Source of the DNA: Bradyrhizobium yuanmingense
GTDB lineage: Bacteria > Pseudomonadota > Alphaproteobacteria > Rhizobiales > Xanthobacteraceae
Length of the DNA: 64,000 bases
Direction of reading: 5' to 3'
Assembly (NCBI RefSeq): GCF_900094575.1
Contig: NZ_FMAE01000006.1
Location: 496,001-560,000 of the forward strand
Shown: piece after piece, positions 35,032 to 43,696 of the stretch
How positions within the stretch are numbered: position 1 is the first letter of the stretch
Layout: each line of letters opens with the position of its first letter
Notes under the pieces: generated by a model
Told to the model about the DNA's origin: nothing
The model's database searches: none
What the model saw: only the letters and a program-made list of their open reading frames with translations
Position numbers and translations under genes: made by a program

Positions 35032-36135
35032 CTACTCCGCCAGCGTGAATTGCAGCAGCAAAGTCCGCTGCAGCATCGAGAAATTGTCGTCGGAGATCAG
35101 GGTCAGCACCGTCTCGCCGTCGGCGGTGACGTGGGCGTCGATGCCTTCCATGTTGTCGATCTCGTGGCCGAGATCGGCGGCGAACAGCGTCAGGCCGTCG
35201 ACGACGGCGCCCGGCGCGATTCCCTTCAGCGGGATCGCGCGGATGCGGATGTTGACGCCGGTGAACCAGGAAAATTTACGTTCGAGGATGAGCAGATCGC
35301 CCGAGGGCAGCAGCACCGCGTCGCTGATGTCGAAATTCTCCGAGCGCCGCACGCTGAATTGGCCGGGCGTCGAGCCGCCGATCAGGAAAGCGAGGAGGTT
35401 GCCGTCGGCATCGAGCCCGCGCTCGGAAAAGGCAATCAGCGTGCCCGCGAGCGGCTGGGCCTGGCTCTTGCCCGCTCCCTGCGCTTTGGGCACGACGACC
35501 ATCGCCTCCAGCCCCTTGTTGTAGGGCAGCTTGCGCAGGGCCGGTGGGACGGCGATCACTTCGCCGCGGGCGCCCGTGGCGCCCTTGGCGAAATCATAAC
35601 GCAGGATCTGATTGACGCGTTCGAGCCCGACATAGACGAGGTTGCCGTCGCGCGCGAGCGACTCGGTATCGTACCAGAGCCGCTTCTCGGTGATCGGCCG
35701 CCCGTCGGCGCCCAGCACCGGCGCGGCCTCGACGTCGGCGAGCCCAATCATCTCACGGCCGGAATAGCGGATGCTGCCGGTGAACCAGCCGCCCTGATCG
35801 GAGATCGCGAGAAAGCGCTCGCCCTTGCCGTCGAGGAAGCGGAGGCCCGACAGCCCGCCGAAGCCGCGATAGGGCGAGGTCAGCACCAGGCCGCTGCGAA
35901 AATCCAGCGAGCCGAAGCGCGTGCGCGAGCGGTCGCGCGGCTCGAAATTGGGGATGGTGCGCGCGTTGACCTCGACGCTGACCGGCGCGGTGACGGCATG
36001 CTCGAGCTGGAGCGCGCGCGGCGGCGGCTCGGTCTTGGGCTGCAGCTGCGCCTGCGCCAAGCGCGGCAGCGCGAGAGTGGAAAATCCCGCCGCCGCGAGG
36101 CTGACGAAGCTGCGGCGGGATGGATGCGTGCTCAC
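35032..36135 (-). CDS. Esterase-like activity of phytase family protein, secreted
   Basis: A 367-residue protein with a twin-arginine-like signal ('SRRSFVSLAAAGFSTLALP', cleavage after AQA). It is beta-rich, probably a propeller, with 'FGGLSGLRFLDGKGERFLAI' and 'NMEGIDAHVTADGETVLTLI', which match the phytase-like esterase domain family (PF13449 type). The true substrate is not known. Its start codon overlaps the cobT stop by four bases, so it is translated in the same operon as a cobaltochelatase subunit, an unexplained pairing. Confidence 0.85.
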   Translation of the reverse strand: MSTHPSRRSFVSLAAAGFSTLALPRLAQAQLQPKTEPPPRALQLEHAVTAPVSVEVNARTIPNFEPRDRSRTRFGSLDFRSGLVLTSPYRGFGGLSGLRFLDGKGERFLAISDQGGWFTGSIRYSGREMIGLADVEAAPVLGADGRPITEKRLWYDTESLARDGNLVYVGLERVNQILRYDFAKGATGARGEVIAVPPALRKLPYNKGLEAMVVVPKAQGAGKSQAQPLAGTLIAFSERGLDADGNLLAFLIGGSTPGQFSVRRSENFDISDAVLLPSGDLLILERKFSWFTGVNIRIRAIPLKGIAPGAVVDGLTLFAADLGHEIDNMEGIDAHVTADGETVLTLISDDNFSMLQRTLLLQFTLAE

Positions 36136-38033
36136 GAATGCAATTTGCGTCGCGGGCGACCGGCCGCTTGCGTTGGCGCCGTGTTGGTCTCGCTGAAGAG
36201 CTCGGCAAGCTTTTCGGTGATCGCGCCGCCGAGTTCTTCCGCGTCCACGATCGTTACCGCGCGGCGATAATAGCGCGTCACGTCATGGCCGATGCCGATC
36301 GCGATCAGCTCGACCGGCGAGCGGGTCTCGATCTCCTCGATGATGTGGCGCAGATGCCGCTCGAGGTAATTGCCGGGATTAACCGACAGCGTGGAATCGT
36401 CGACCGGCGCGCCGTCCGAGATCATCATCAGGATCTTGCGCTGCTCGGGCCGGCCGAGCAGGCGCTTGTGCGCCCAGTCCAGCGCCTCGCCGTCGATGTT
36501 CTCCTTCAAGAGGCCCTCGCGCATCATCAGGCCCAAGTTTTTCCGCGCACGACGCCACGGGGCGTCGGCAGACTTGTAGATGATGTGGCGGAGATCGTTG
36601 AGGCGGCCGGGATTGGCCGGCTTGCCGGCGGCAAGCCATGCCTCGCGCGATTGCCCGCCCTTCCAGGCCCGCGTGGTGAAGCCGAGAATCTCGACCTTAA
36701 CGCCGCAACGCTCCAGCGTGCGCGCGAGGATGTCGGCACAGGTCGCGGCGACCGTGATCGGGCGGCCGCGCATGGAGCCGGAATTGTCGAGCAGCAGCGT
36801 CACTACGGTGTCGCGGAACGTCGCCTCCTTCTCGTGCATGAAGGACAGCGGGTGATAGGGATCGGTGACGACGCGCGACAGCCGCGCAGGGTCGAGGATG
36901 CCCTCCTCGAGATCGAACTCCCAGGCGCGATTCTGCTGCGCCATCAGGCGGCGCTGCAGCCGGTTGGCGAGACGGGCGACGATGCCCTGCAGATGTGCGA
37001 GCTGCTTGTCGAGATAGGCGCGCAGCCGCTCCAGCTCGTCATGGTCGCAGAGATCCTCGGCGGCGATGACCTCATCGAACTTGGGCGCGAAGGCGTGATA
37101 TTCCGGCCCACGCGGCTCGTTCCTGCCGTGCTGGTTCGGGCGCGTCGCCTCGCCCGGCGTCTCGTCATCACCGAGCTCGCCATCGTCGAAGGTGTCGGAG
37201 GTGGAGGCCTGCGCGCTTTCCATCGCGCTCTCGCTCATCTCCTCGCTGGTTGCCTGCGCCTGGTCGGCGCTCATTTCCTGCGCGGCGTCGGAATCGGGCG
37301 AGCCTTCGGCGCCGGACTGGTCGTTGTCGCCGTCCTGGTTCTCCTCGTTCTCGTCATTGTCTTCGCTGTCGGCGTTGCGCTCGTCGCCGAGCTCGAGTGC
37401 CGACAGCAGGTCATGCACGGCATCGCCGAACTTGGTCTGATCCTCGAGCACGCCGTCGAGCCGATCGAGCCGCTTGCCGATCTTGTCTTCGAGGATCGGT
37501 CGCCAGAGATCGACCATCTTCTTGGCCGCCGTCGGCGGCGCCATGCCGGTGAGGCGCTCGCGCACCAGCATCGCCAGCGCGTCCGCCAGCGGCGCGTCGG
37601 CGCGGTCGGTGATCTCGTCGAACTTGCCGCGGTGGAAATGGTCGTCGAGCATCGCGGTGAGGTTCTTGGCAACGCCCGCCATGCGGCGCGCGCCGATCGC
37701 CTCGACGCGGGCCTGCTCCACCGCCTCGAACACGCCGCGCGCCTGCGGATTGCCGGGCATCAGCTTGCGGTGAACCTTGGGATCGTGACAGGCGATCTTG
37801 AGCGCGATGGAATCGGCATGGCCGCGCACGATCGCGGCGTCACGCTTCGTCATCTTGCGCGCGGGCTCGGGCAGCCGCGCCTTGCCGGGCGCAAGTCCCG
37901 GGCGCTCGGCCGCGAAGGAGACGTCGAGCTCGGGCGCCTTTGCGATCGCCTTCAGACAGGAGGCGACCGAGCGCTTGAACGGCTCGGTCGGTGCTTCCTT
38001 GTTGCTGCGGAATTTGGAGTTGGAGGTGGTCAT
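36132..38033 (-). CDS. cobT: CobT, cobaltochelatase subunit
   Basis: A 633-residue protein of the aerobic cobaltochelatase CobNST. Layout: an N-terminal helical part (1-205), a strongly acidic linker (about 215-295, 'DNDENEENQDGDNDQSG'), and a C-terminal von Willebrand A domain whose metal site is Asp416-x-Ser418-x-Ser420 in 'LLLDNSGSMRG'. With the AAA+ subunit CobS it drives CobN to insert cobalt into hydrogenobyrinate diamide. CobN is not in the window. The cobS gene lies just upstream, separated by a palindromic repeat. Confidence 0.95.
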   Translation of the reverse strand: MTTSNSKFRSNKEAPTEPFKRSVASCLKAIAKAPELDVSFAAERPGLAPGKARLPEPARKMTKRDAAIVRGHADSIALKIACHDPKVHRKLMPGNPQARGVFEAVEQARVEAIGARRMAGVAKNLTAMLDDHFHRGKFDEITDRADAPLADALAMLVRERLTGMAPPTAAKKMVDLWRPILEDKIGKRLDRLDGVLEDQTKFGDAVHDLLSALELGDERNADSEDNDENEENQDGDNDQSGAEGSPDSDAAQEMSADQAQATSEEMSESAMESAQASTSDTFDDGELGDDETPGEATRPNQHGRNEPRGPEYHAFAPKFDEVIAAEDLCDHDELERLRAYLDKQLAHLQGIVARLANRLQRRLMAQQNRAWEFDLEEGILDPARLSRVVTDPYHPLSFMHEKEATFRDTVVTLLLDNSGSMRGRPITVAATCADILARTLERCGVKVEILGFTTRAWKGGQSREAWLAAGKPANPGRLNDLRHIIYKSADAPWRRARKNLGLMMREGLLKENIDGEALDWAHKRLLGRPEQRKILMMISDGAPVDDSTLSVNPGNYLERHLRHIIEEIETRSPVELIAIGIGHDVTRYYRRAVTIVDAEELGGAITEKLAELFSETNTAPTQAAGRPRRKLHS

Positions 38034-38044
38034 CTGACCCTATC

Positions 38045-38163
38045 TGTCGTCCCGGCGAAGGCCGGGACCCATAACCACCGGCCGCTCTTGTGTCAGGAAA
38101 CTATCAGCGTCGCTTCAATCGAGACATCACGCGGTATGGGTCCCGGCCTTCGCCGGGACGACA
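38045..38163. repeat. Palindromic repeat between cobS and cobT
   Basis: Near-perfect outer arms 'gtcgtcccggcgaaggccgg' + 'gaccca' and 'tgggtcccggccttcgccgg' + 'gacgac' can form a 26-base stem. It splits the cobS-cobT unit and could trim or stabilise the message between them. Confidence 0.85.
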
Positions 38164-38175
38164 CACCGTGAGAGA

Positions 38176-39174
38176 TCAGCTCAGCGCGACGTTGACTGCC
38201 GATTCCGGCAGCTCCGCATTGAAGCAGCGCTGGTAGAACTCGGCGACCAAGGGCCGTTCGAGCTCGTCGCATTTGTTGAGGAAGGTGACGCGGAACGCAA
38301 AGCCGATATCGCCGAAGATGTCGGAGTTTTCCGCCCAGGTGATCACCGTGCGCGGGCTCATCACCGTCGACAGATCGCCATTGGCGAAGGCGTTGCGGGT
38401 GAGATCGGCGAGGCGCACCATCTTGTTGACGATGTCGCGGCCCTCCTGCGTGCGATAGTGCTTGGCCTTGGCCAGCACGATCTCGACTTCCTCGTCGTGG
38501 CTGAGATAGTTCAGCGTGGTGACGATCGACCAGCGGTCCATCTGGCCCTGGTTGATCTGCTGGGTGCCGTGATAGAGGCCCGAGGTGTCGCCGAGGCCGA
38601 CGGTGTTGGCGGTGGCGAACAGCCGGAACGCCGGATGCGGCTTGATCACCTTGTTCTGGTCCAAGAGCGTCAGGCGGCCCGAAACCTCCAGCACGCGCTG
38701 GATCACGAACATCACGTCCGGGCGGCCGGCATCGTATTCGTCGAACACCAGCGCGACGTTGTTCTGCAGCGCCCAGGGCAGGATGCCGTCGCGAAATTCA
38801 GTGACCTGCTTGCCGTCGCGGACCACGATGGAGTCCTTGCCGACGAGGTCGATACGGCTGATGTGGCTGTCGAGGTTGACGCGCACGCAGGGCCAGTTCA
38901 GGCGTGCCGCGACCTGCTCGATATGGGTGGATTTGCCGGTGCCGTGATAGCCGGTCACCATCACGCGGCGGTTCCTGGCAAAGCCCGCGAGAATGGCCAG
39001 CGTGGTGGCGCGGTCGAAGCGGTAATCGGAATCCACTTCGGGAACATGAGGATCGACTTCGGAATAGGCCGGGACTTCGAGATCGCTGTCGATCCCGAAC
39101 ACCTGGCGCACCGACACCTTCATGTCGGGCAGGCCGGAAACTTCCTCAACTTTGGACAGGGCGGCGGTCGTCAT
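38176..39174 (-). CDS. cobS: CobS, cobaltochelatase AAA+ subunit
   Basis: A 332-residue AAA+ ATPase. Walker A is 'GYHGTGKST' (75-83), Walker B is 'ALVFDEYD', and 'RLFATANTVGLGD' is the sensor region. It starts with 'MTTAALSKVEEVSG' at ATG 39174, preceded by GGAGGATTG; the longer in-frame start at 39219 has no signal. CobS hexamers work with CobT to energise cobalt insertion in aerobic vitamin B12 synthesis. cobT lies 143 bases downstream. Confidence 0.96.
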   Translation of the reverse strand: MTTAALSKVEEVSGLPDMKVSVRQVFGIDSDLEVPAYSEVDPHVPEVDSDYRFDRATTLAILAGFARNRRVMVTGYHGTGKSTHIEQVAARLNWPCVRVNLDSHISRIDLVGKDSIVVRDGKQVTEFRDGILPWALQNNVALVFDEYDAGRPDVMFVIQRVLEVSGRLTLLDQNKVIKPHPAFRLFATANTVGLGDTSGLYHGTQQINQGQMDRWSIVTTLNYLSHDEEVEIVLAKAKHYRTQEGRDIVNKMVRLADLTRNAFANGDLSTVMSPRTVITWAENSDIFGDIGFAFRVTFLNKCDELERPLVAEFYQRCFNAELPESAVNVALS

Positions 39175-39468
39175 CAATCCTCCGAGGTCCCGGGCGGTCC
39201 CGAAACCGGTTATTCGCACGTTGGCTGCGGCTGGGTGCTGAAAATCAACCTATCAGAGACAACGAGCCGGCAGAAGCCCGCCCACCAATCAAAGTTCCGT
39301 TGTCTTTTCATTTAGATAGGCAAGGAACGCAGTTTTTGGAGGGCTGCCTTGCGAATCACGCCGAAATTCGGGCGGGTCGGCCCCAATCCGTGCGAATGGT
39401 ACTTTGGCCGTATGCAGTTACTTATGTAGGGTCCGAAGCCCTCATGCTCCAGCCCTTCAAGAGACGAC

Positions 39469-40122
39469 GTGACGTCCTTCCTCGATCCCCTCATCGCCTT
39501 CGTTTCCGCCCATGCGTGGCTGGCCTATCTGACCCTGTTCCTGGCGGCGCTGCTCGAAGCCGTTCCGGTGGTGGGATCGGTGATCCCCGGCTCGACCATC
39601 ATCCTGGCGCTGAGCGCCCTGATTCCCGGCGGCGAATTGCAGCTGCCATGGGTGCTCTTGGCGGCCGCAACTGGTGCCGTACTCGGCGACGGGGCGGCCT
39701 ATTGGATCGGGCACAGGCGGCAGCGCGAGATCCTCAACACCTGGCCGCTGACCAATTATCCACGCGTGGTCGCGGAGAGCGAAAACTTCTTCAACCGCTT
39801 CGGCACCTGGGCCGTGTTCTTCGCCCGCTTCGTGCCGCCGATCCGCGCCTTCGTGCCCGTGACCGCCGGCGCGCTGGGCATGGCGCCCACGAAATTCTAT
39901 GCCGTGAACATCCCGGCGATCCTGGCCTGGGCGCCCGCCCATGTGCTGCCGGGCGTCTTGGCCGTGTCGGCCCTGCATGAATATGCCGGGCTGCATCATC
40001 ATGCGCATGTCGGCAAGCACATCTGGATGCTGACCGTTGCAGGGGTTGCGATCGTGCTGGGCGTGGGGATGTGGATCTATCGCCGACGGTATGGCGGCGC
40101 GACGGCCAAGCCGCAGGTTTAG
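39469..40122 (+). CDS. DedA family membrane protein
   Basis: A 217-residue protein with the DedA/SNARE-associated core: 'LEAVPVVGSVIPGSTIILAL' and 'FFARFVPPIRAFVPVTAGAL', the latter with the conserved Phe-x-Arg-x-x-Pro-x-x-Arg pattern. DedA proteins are linked to phospholipid recycling and membrane-potential maintenance. It begins at GTG 39469 after 'aagagacg'. The 294-base gap upstream (divergent from cobS) holds both promoters, which I could not place. The His-rich loop 'YAGLHHHAHVGKH' is unusual and might bind metal. Confidence 0.9.
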   Translation: MTSFLDPLIAFVSAHAWLAYLTLFLAALLEAVPVVGSVIPGSTIILALSALIPGGELQLPWVLLAAATGAVLGDGAAYWIGHRRQREILNTWPLTNYPRVVAESENFFNRFGTWAVFFARFVPPIRAFVPVTAGALGMAPTKFYAVNIPAILAWAPAHVLPGVLAVSALHEYAGLHHHAHVGKHIWMLTVAGVAIVLGVGMWIYRRRYGGATAKPQV

Positions 40123-40262
40123 GCAGACGCCACATCACAACCGTCGTCCCTGCGTTCGCAGGCACCGAGTTTGTGCGAGAGCATCGCACCCATGACATCC
40201 GTGTGATTGACCTGCTCCACCGCTAGCGGCACGTTGGCCCGGATCCTCGCGCCCGCCACCCC

Positions 40263-41162
40263 ATGTTCACCATCGCCAGCCTCTGGATTCCCTTCACCAT
40301 CGTTGCCGCGCTCGGGCAGGTCGCGCGCAATGCGATGCAGCGGTCGTTGACGAAGCCGCTGGGGACCTGGGGCGCGACCAATATCCGCTTCCTGTTCGGC
40401 TTTCCGTTCTCGCTGCTGTTCCTGGGGCTGGTGCTGCTCGCGACCGGCGATCATCTGAGCCCGCCGCCAGCCGTGTTCTGGCCATGGCTGCTGTTGGGCG
40501 CGCTCAGCCAGATCGTCGCCACCGGGCTGATGCTGCTCGCGATGAACGACCGCTCGTTTGTCGTGACGACGGCCTACCTGAAGACCGAGGCGATCCAGAC
40601 CGCGATATTCGGCTTCGTCTTCCTCGGCGATCACCTGACCTGGCTGAAGGTGCTCGCGATCATGATCGCCACCGTCGGCGTCGTCATCACCGCGCTCCGC
40701 CCCGGCGGCGACAAGAGCTTTGCCGAGCTGAAGCCGACCATCACCGGCCTCGTTGCCGCGGCGGCCTTCGCGCTGTCAGCGGTCGGCTTTCGCGGCGCCA
40801 TCATCAATGTGCCCGACGTGTCCTTCGTGACCGCGGCGTCAATTACGCTGGCGCTCGGCCTGTTCGTGCAGACGCTGGTGCTGACGATCTACCTGCTCTG
40901 GCGCGCGCCGGACGTGCTCCGAGGAATCCTCAGGTTATGGCGACCGTCGATGCTCGCGGGCTTCATCGGCGCCTTCGCTTCGCAATTCTGGTTCCTCGCC
41001 TTTGCACTGACGGCGGCCGCCAACGTCCGCACACTCGCCTTGATCGAGGTGCTGTTCGCGCAAGCCGTGGCGTATTACTCGTTCAAGCAGCCGATCGCGC
41101 CGCGCGAGCTTGCAGGCATTGCGCTGATTGTCCTGGGCGTCGCTGTGCTGGTGGGAGCTTAA
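40263..41162 (+). CDS. DMT-superfamily (EamA) transporter
   Basis: A 299-residue carrier with ten predicted helices in two EamA repeats (about 5-145 and 155-298). The first repeat holds 'IRFLFGFPFSLLFLGLVLL' and the second 'TLALIEVLFAQAVAYYSFK'. Likely an exporter of a metabolite or drug; substrate unknown. Its stop codon shares the palindrome TTAA (41159-41162) with the stop of the convergent DUF1178 gene, so no terminator can lie between them. Confidence 0.88.
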   Translation: MFTIASLWIPFTIVAALGQVARNAMQRSLTKPLGTWGATNIRFLFGFPFSLLFLGLVLLATGDHLSPPPAVFWPWLLLGALSQIVATGLMLLAMNDRSFVVTTAYLKTEAIQTAIFGFVFLGDHLTWLKVLAIMIATVGVVITALRPGGDKSFAELKPTITGLVAAAAFALSAVGFRGAIINVPDVSFVTAASITLALGLFVQTLVLTIYLLWRAPDVLRGILRLWRPSMLAGFIGAFASQFWFLAFALTAAANVRTLALIEVLFAQAVAYYSFKQPIAPRELAGIALIVLGVAVLVGA

Positions 41163-41641
41163 TTCCGGTCTTCCGGCAGCGTCGGTAGCGGTGAGACCTC
41201 GATGCCTTCGTCGATCAGCGACTTCGCCTCTTCGGGCGAGGCTTCGCCATAGATTGGGCGGTGCTCCTTGTCGCCGTAATGCATGGCGCGGGCTTCGTTG
41301 GCGAAGCGCTCGCCGACATTGTCGGCATTCTTAACGATGTGGTCGCGCAGCTCTTTCAGCTTGGCGCGCAGCTCGCGCTCCTGCGCCATCAGCAGCGAGG
41401 TCGGCCCTGACGGCGCAGCCTCGGGTGTGGTCGCGGCCACGGGCTCCGGCGGCGGCGTGGCGCGGCCGCGCCCCTTCTTGCCGACGATGCGCGGCGCCAT
41501 GATCGCCTTGTCGACCTTGGCTGAGCCGCAGATCGGGCAGGTCACGAGCTTGCGCTTCACCTGCGAATCATAGGCCGACGAGCTCTGGAACCAACTTTCG
41601 AAGGCGTGATTGCGGTCGCAGTGGAGCGCGTAGCGGATCAT
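41159..41641 (-). CDS. DUF1178 family protein
   Basis: About 160 residues. The N-terminus 'MIRYALHCDRNHAFESWFQS' and the zinc-ribbon-like Cys pair 'TCPICGSAKVDKAIMAPRI' define DUF1178, a small family of unknown function. The C-terminal part ('ANEARAMHYGDKEHRPIYGE') is also conserved in character. Its ATG overlaps the stop of the upstream hydrolase by four bases, so it is last in the grxC-hydrolase-DUF1178 run. The longer frame to 41938 is the shadow of the hydrolase gene. Confidence 0.88.
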   Translation of the reverse strand: MIRYALHCDRNHAFESWFQSSSAYDSQVKRKLVTCPICGSAKVDKAIMAPRIVGKKGRGRATPPPEPVAATTPEAAPSGPTSLLMAQERELRAKLKELRDHIVKNADNVGERFANEARAMHYGDKEHRPIYGEASPEEAKSLIDEGIEVSPLPTLPEDRN

Positions 41642-42516
41642 GCCGAGCCCCGCACGAGGTGCAAATGGTCCGGCCCGGCCTTGGGATCGGAGACGCCGAA
41701 GCGGCGGCCGTGCTGGAGCGAGGGAATCGCCCGGCGCGCGGTCTCGACCTTGGCCGGGTCGATCCTGGCCATGATGATGCCCGGCTCGACATCGCCTTCG
41801 GCGAGGATCTCTCCCCAAGGATCGACGATCAGCGAATGCCCGTAGGTCTCGCGCTTGTTCTCGTGGGTGCCGGCCTGCGCCGCGGCGAAGACGAAGCAGC
41901 CGGTCTCGATCGCACGGGCTCGCAGCAGCACGTGCCAATGCGCTTCACCGGTCTTGCGGGTGAAGGCGGACGGCACGGTGATGAAATAGGCGCCGCTTTC
42001 TGCGAGCGCACGGTACAGCGCCGGGAAGCGCACATCGTAGCAGATCGTCAAGCCGATGCGGCCCCAGGGCAGATCCGAGATCACGGCGGTCTCGCCCGGC
42101 TGGTAATTGGCGGATTCGCGATAGCTCTCGCCGTCCGGCAGCTCGATGTCGAACATGTGGATCTTGTCGTAGCTCGCGAGCACATTGCCCTCGGGCCCGA
42201 TCAGGAAGGAGCGGTTGACCGCCTTCTCCGGCGAGAAGCGCAGCGCCAGCGAGCCGACATGGAGGTGAATCTTCAGCTCCGCCGCGAGCGCCCGGTAGGC
42301 CTTCAGCGAGGCGTCGTCCTCTTCGCTCTGGAGATGCTCGAACAGCGCCTTGCGGTTCAGCTGCATCATGTTGCTGACTTCGGGTGTCTGCACGTAATCG
42401 GCGCCATCGGCCGCAGCCTGCCGGATCAGCTTCGTAGCCTGCTCGAGGCTCGGCCCGGGCATCAGGCCGGTGCGCATCTGCACCATGGCGGCCGTGAACG
42501 TGCGGTTCTCGCTCAT
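41638..42516 (-). CDS. Carbon-nitrogen hydrolase (nitrilase superfamily, Nit-like)
   Basis: A 292-residue enzyme with the family's Glu-Lys-Cys triad: Glu46 in 'TPEVSNM', Lys118 in 'YDKIHMFDIE' and Cys159 in 'LTICYDVRFP'. It resembles Nit1/Nit2 proteins, some of which hydrolyse deaminated glutathione or omega-amides. The gene directly follows glutaredoxin with a four-base overlap, which supports a glutathione-related repair role (inference). There is no signal peptide, so it is cytoplasmic. Confidence 0.93.
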   Translation of the reverse strand: MSENRTFTAAMVQMRTGLMPGPSLEQATKLIRQAAADGADYVQTPEVSNMMQLNRKALFEHLQSEEDDASLKAYRALAAELKIHLHVGSLALRFSPEKAVNRSFLIGPEGNVLASYDKIHMFDIELPDGESYRESANYQPGETAVISDLPWGRIGLTICYDVRFPALYRALAESGAYFITVPSAFTRKTGEAHWHVLLRARAIETGCFVFAAAQAGTHENKRETYGHSLIVDPWGEILAEGDVEPGIIMARIDPAKVETARRAIPSLQHGRRFGVSDPKAGPDHLHLVRGSA

Positions 42517-42788
42517 GATACCGCCTTCACGCTTTCGAGCATGCCATCGAGCTTGCCTTCGCGATCGAGCGCATAGAGGTCGTCACAGCCGCCGACATGG
42601 GTGCCGCCGATCCAGATCTGCGGGAAGGTCGAGCCCTGGCCGGCGCGGCCGTACATTTCCTGGCGCCAGGACGGGTTCTTGGCGACGTCGAATTCGGTGA
42701 AGGTCGCCTTCTTGCGGGTCAGCAGTGACTTGGCGGCGGAACAATAGCCGCAGCCCGGCCGGGTGTAGATCTCGACAGCAGCAGTCAT
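42513..42788 (-). CDS. grxC: Glutaredoxin 3
   Basis: A 91-residue dithiol glutaredoxin with active site Cys13-Gly-Tyr-Cys16, the cis-proline region 'STFPQIWIGG' and the glutathione-binding 'GGCDDLYALD'. It reduces disulfides and glutathionylated proteins using glutathione. It overlaps the hydrolase gene by four bases and follows comF by 34 bases, so comF-grxC-hydrolase-DUF1178 probably form one operon. This order is common in alphaproteobacteria. Confidence 0.96.
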   Translation of the reverse strand: MTAAVEIYTRPGCGYCSAAKSLLTRKKATFTEFDVAKNPSWRQEMYGRAGQGSTFPQIWIGGTHVGGCDDLYALDREGKLDGMLESVKAVS

Positions 42789-42822
42789 TCGTCTGGCGCT
42801 CTCATGTCATGAATTCATTGAA

Positions 42823-43632
42823 TTATATGGGACGGGGCCCGCTCTCGACAACCCGGGCAAAGACCAGCACGTCGACCTGGGCCGCCTTGGCGCGGAGCAG
42901 GGCCCGCGCGCAGGTGTCGAGCGTAGCCCCTGACGTCAGGACATCGTCGATCAGGACAACGCGGCGGCCCTGGATCTCGGCCTGACGGTGGGGAGATACC
43001 TGGAATGCGCCTTGCACATTGGTGGCGCGCTGGGCCCGCGACAGGCCGATCTGCTGCTCGGTGGCGCGCACCCGCCGCAGCACGTCGCCCCGCACCTTGA
43101 TCCCGCTCTGCCGCTCGATGACGCGCGCGAGCGCGCCGGACTGGTTGTAACGGCGCCGCCAGGCCCGCCGCCAATGCAGGGGCACGGGCACCAGCATGTC
43201 GGCGCCGGTCAGCAACTCGCCGCCCGCGCGCGCCATCCAGCGGCCCATGGCCGGCGCCAGATCGGTACGGTCCTGATATTTCAGCGCATGCACCAGCGTG
43301 CGCGCGACGTCGTCGTAGCGCACCGCCGCGCGGGCGCGCTGGTAAGCCGGCGGGCTCGCGATCGCCTCCATCGACAGCATCTCCGGGCCGGGGTCGTAAA
43401 CGAAGGGAATGCCGAGCCGCGGGCAATAGGGCCGCTCGATGAACGACAGCCGCGCCCAGCAGGAAGCGCAAACGCCTTCGCCATCGACCGGCTCCTGGCA
43501 GGATACGCACTGTGTCGGCAGCGCGATGTCGAGCGCCAGCCGCGCCGCCCGCGCCAGCACGTGGCGGCCGGCCGTCCACGCGGCGCGGAGGGGTGCGGCG
43601 ATGGAACGGATGGGGGGAGCGTCGGCTTCCAT
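42823..43632 (-). CDS. comF: ComF family protein
   Basis: 269 residues. A zinc-ribbon with Cys42, Cys45, Cys55 and Cys58 is followed by a phosphoribosyltransferase-like domain whose PRPP loop is 'VVLIDDVLTSGAT' (225-237). ComF proteins are needed for uptake of single-stranded DNA in competent bacteria; the role outside natural competence is unclear. It is divergent from the methyltransferase gene and heads the grxC run. The symbol follows the family name only. Confidence 0.9.
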   Translation of the reverse strand: MEADAPPIRSIAAPLRAAWTAGRHVLARAARLALDIALPTQCVSCQEPVDGEGVCASCWARLSFIERPYCPRLGIPFVYDPGPEMLSMEAIASPPAYQRARAAVRYDDVARTLVHALKYQDRTDLAPAMGRWMARAGGELLTGADMLVPVPLHWRRAWRRRYNQSGALARVIERQSGIKVRGDVLRRVRATEQQIGLSRAQRATNVQGAFQVSPHRQAEIQGRRVVLIDDVLTSGATLDTCARALLRAKAAQVDVLVFARVVESGPRPI

Positions 43633-43696
43633 GTGGGGAGGCTAACGCTGCGCGCAGCGGATTGCCAGAACTGTGGAGATCGGCGTAACCAGCGGC

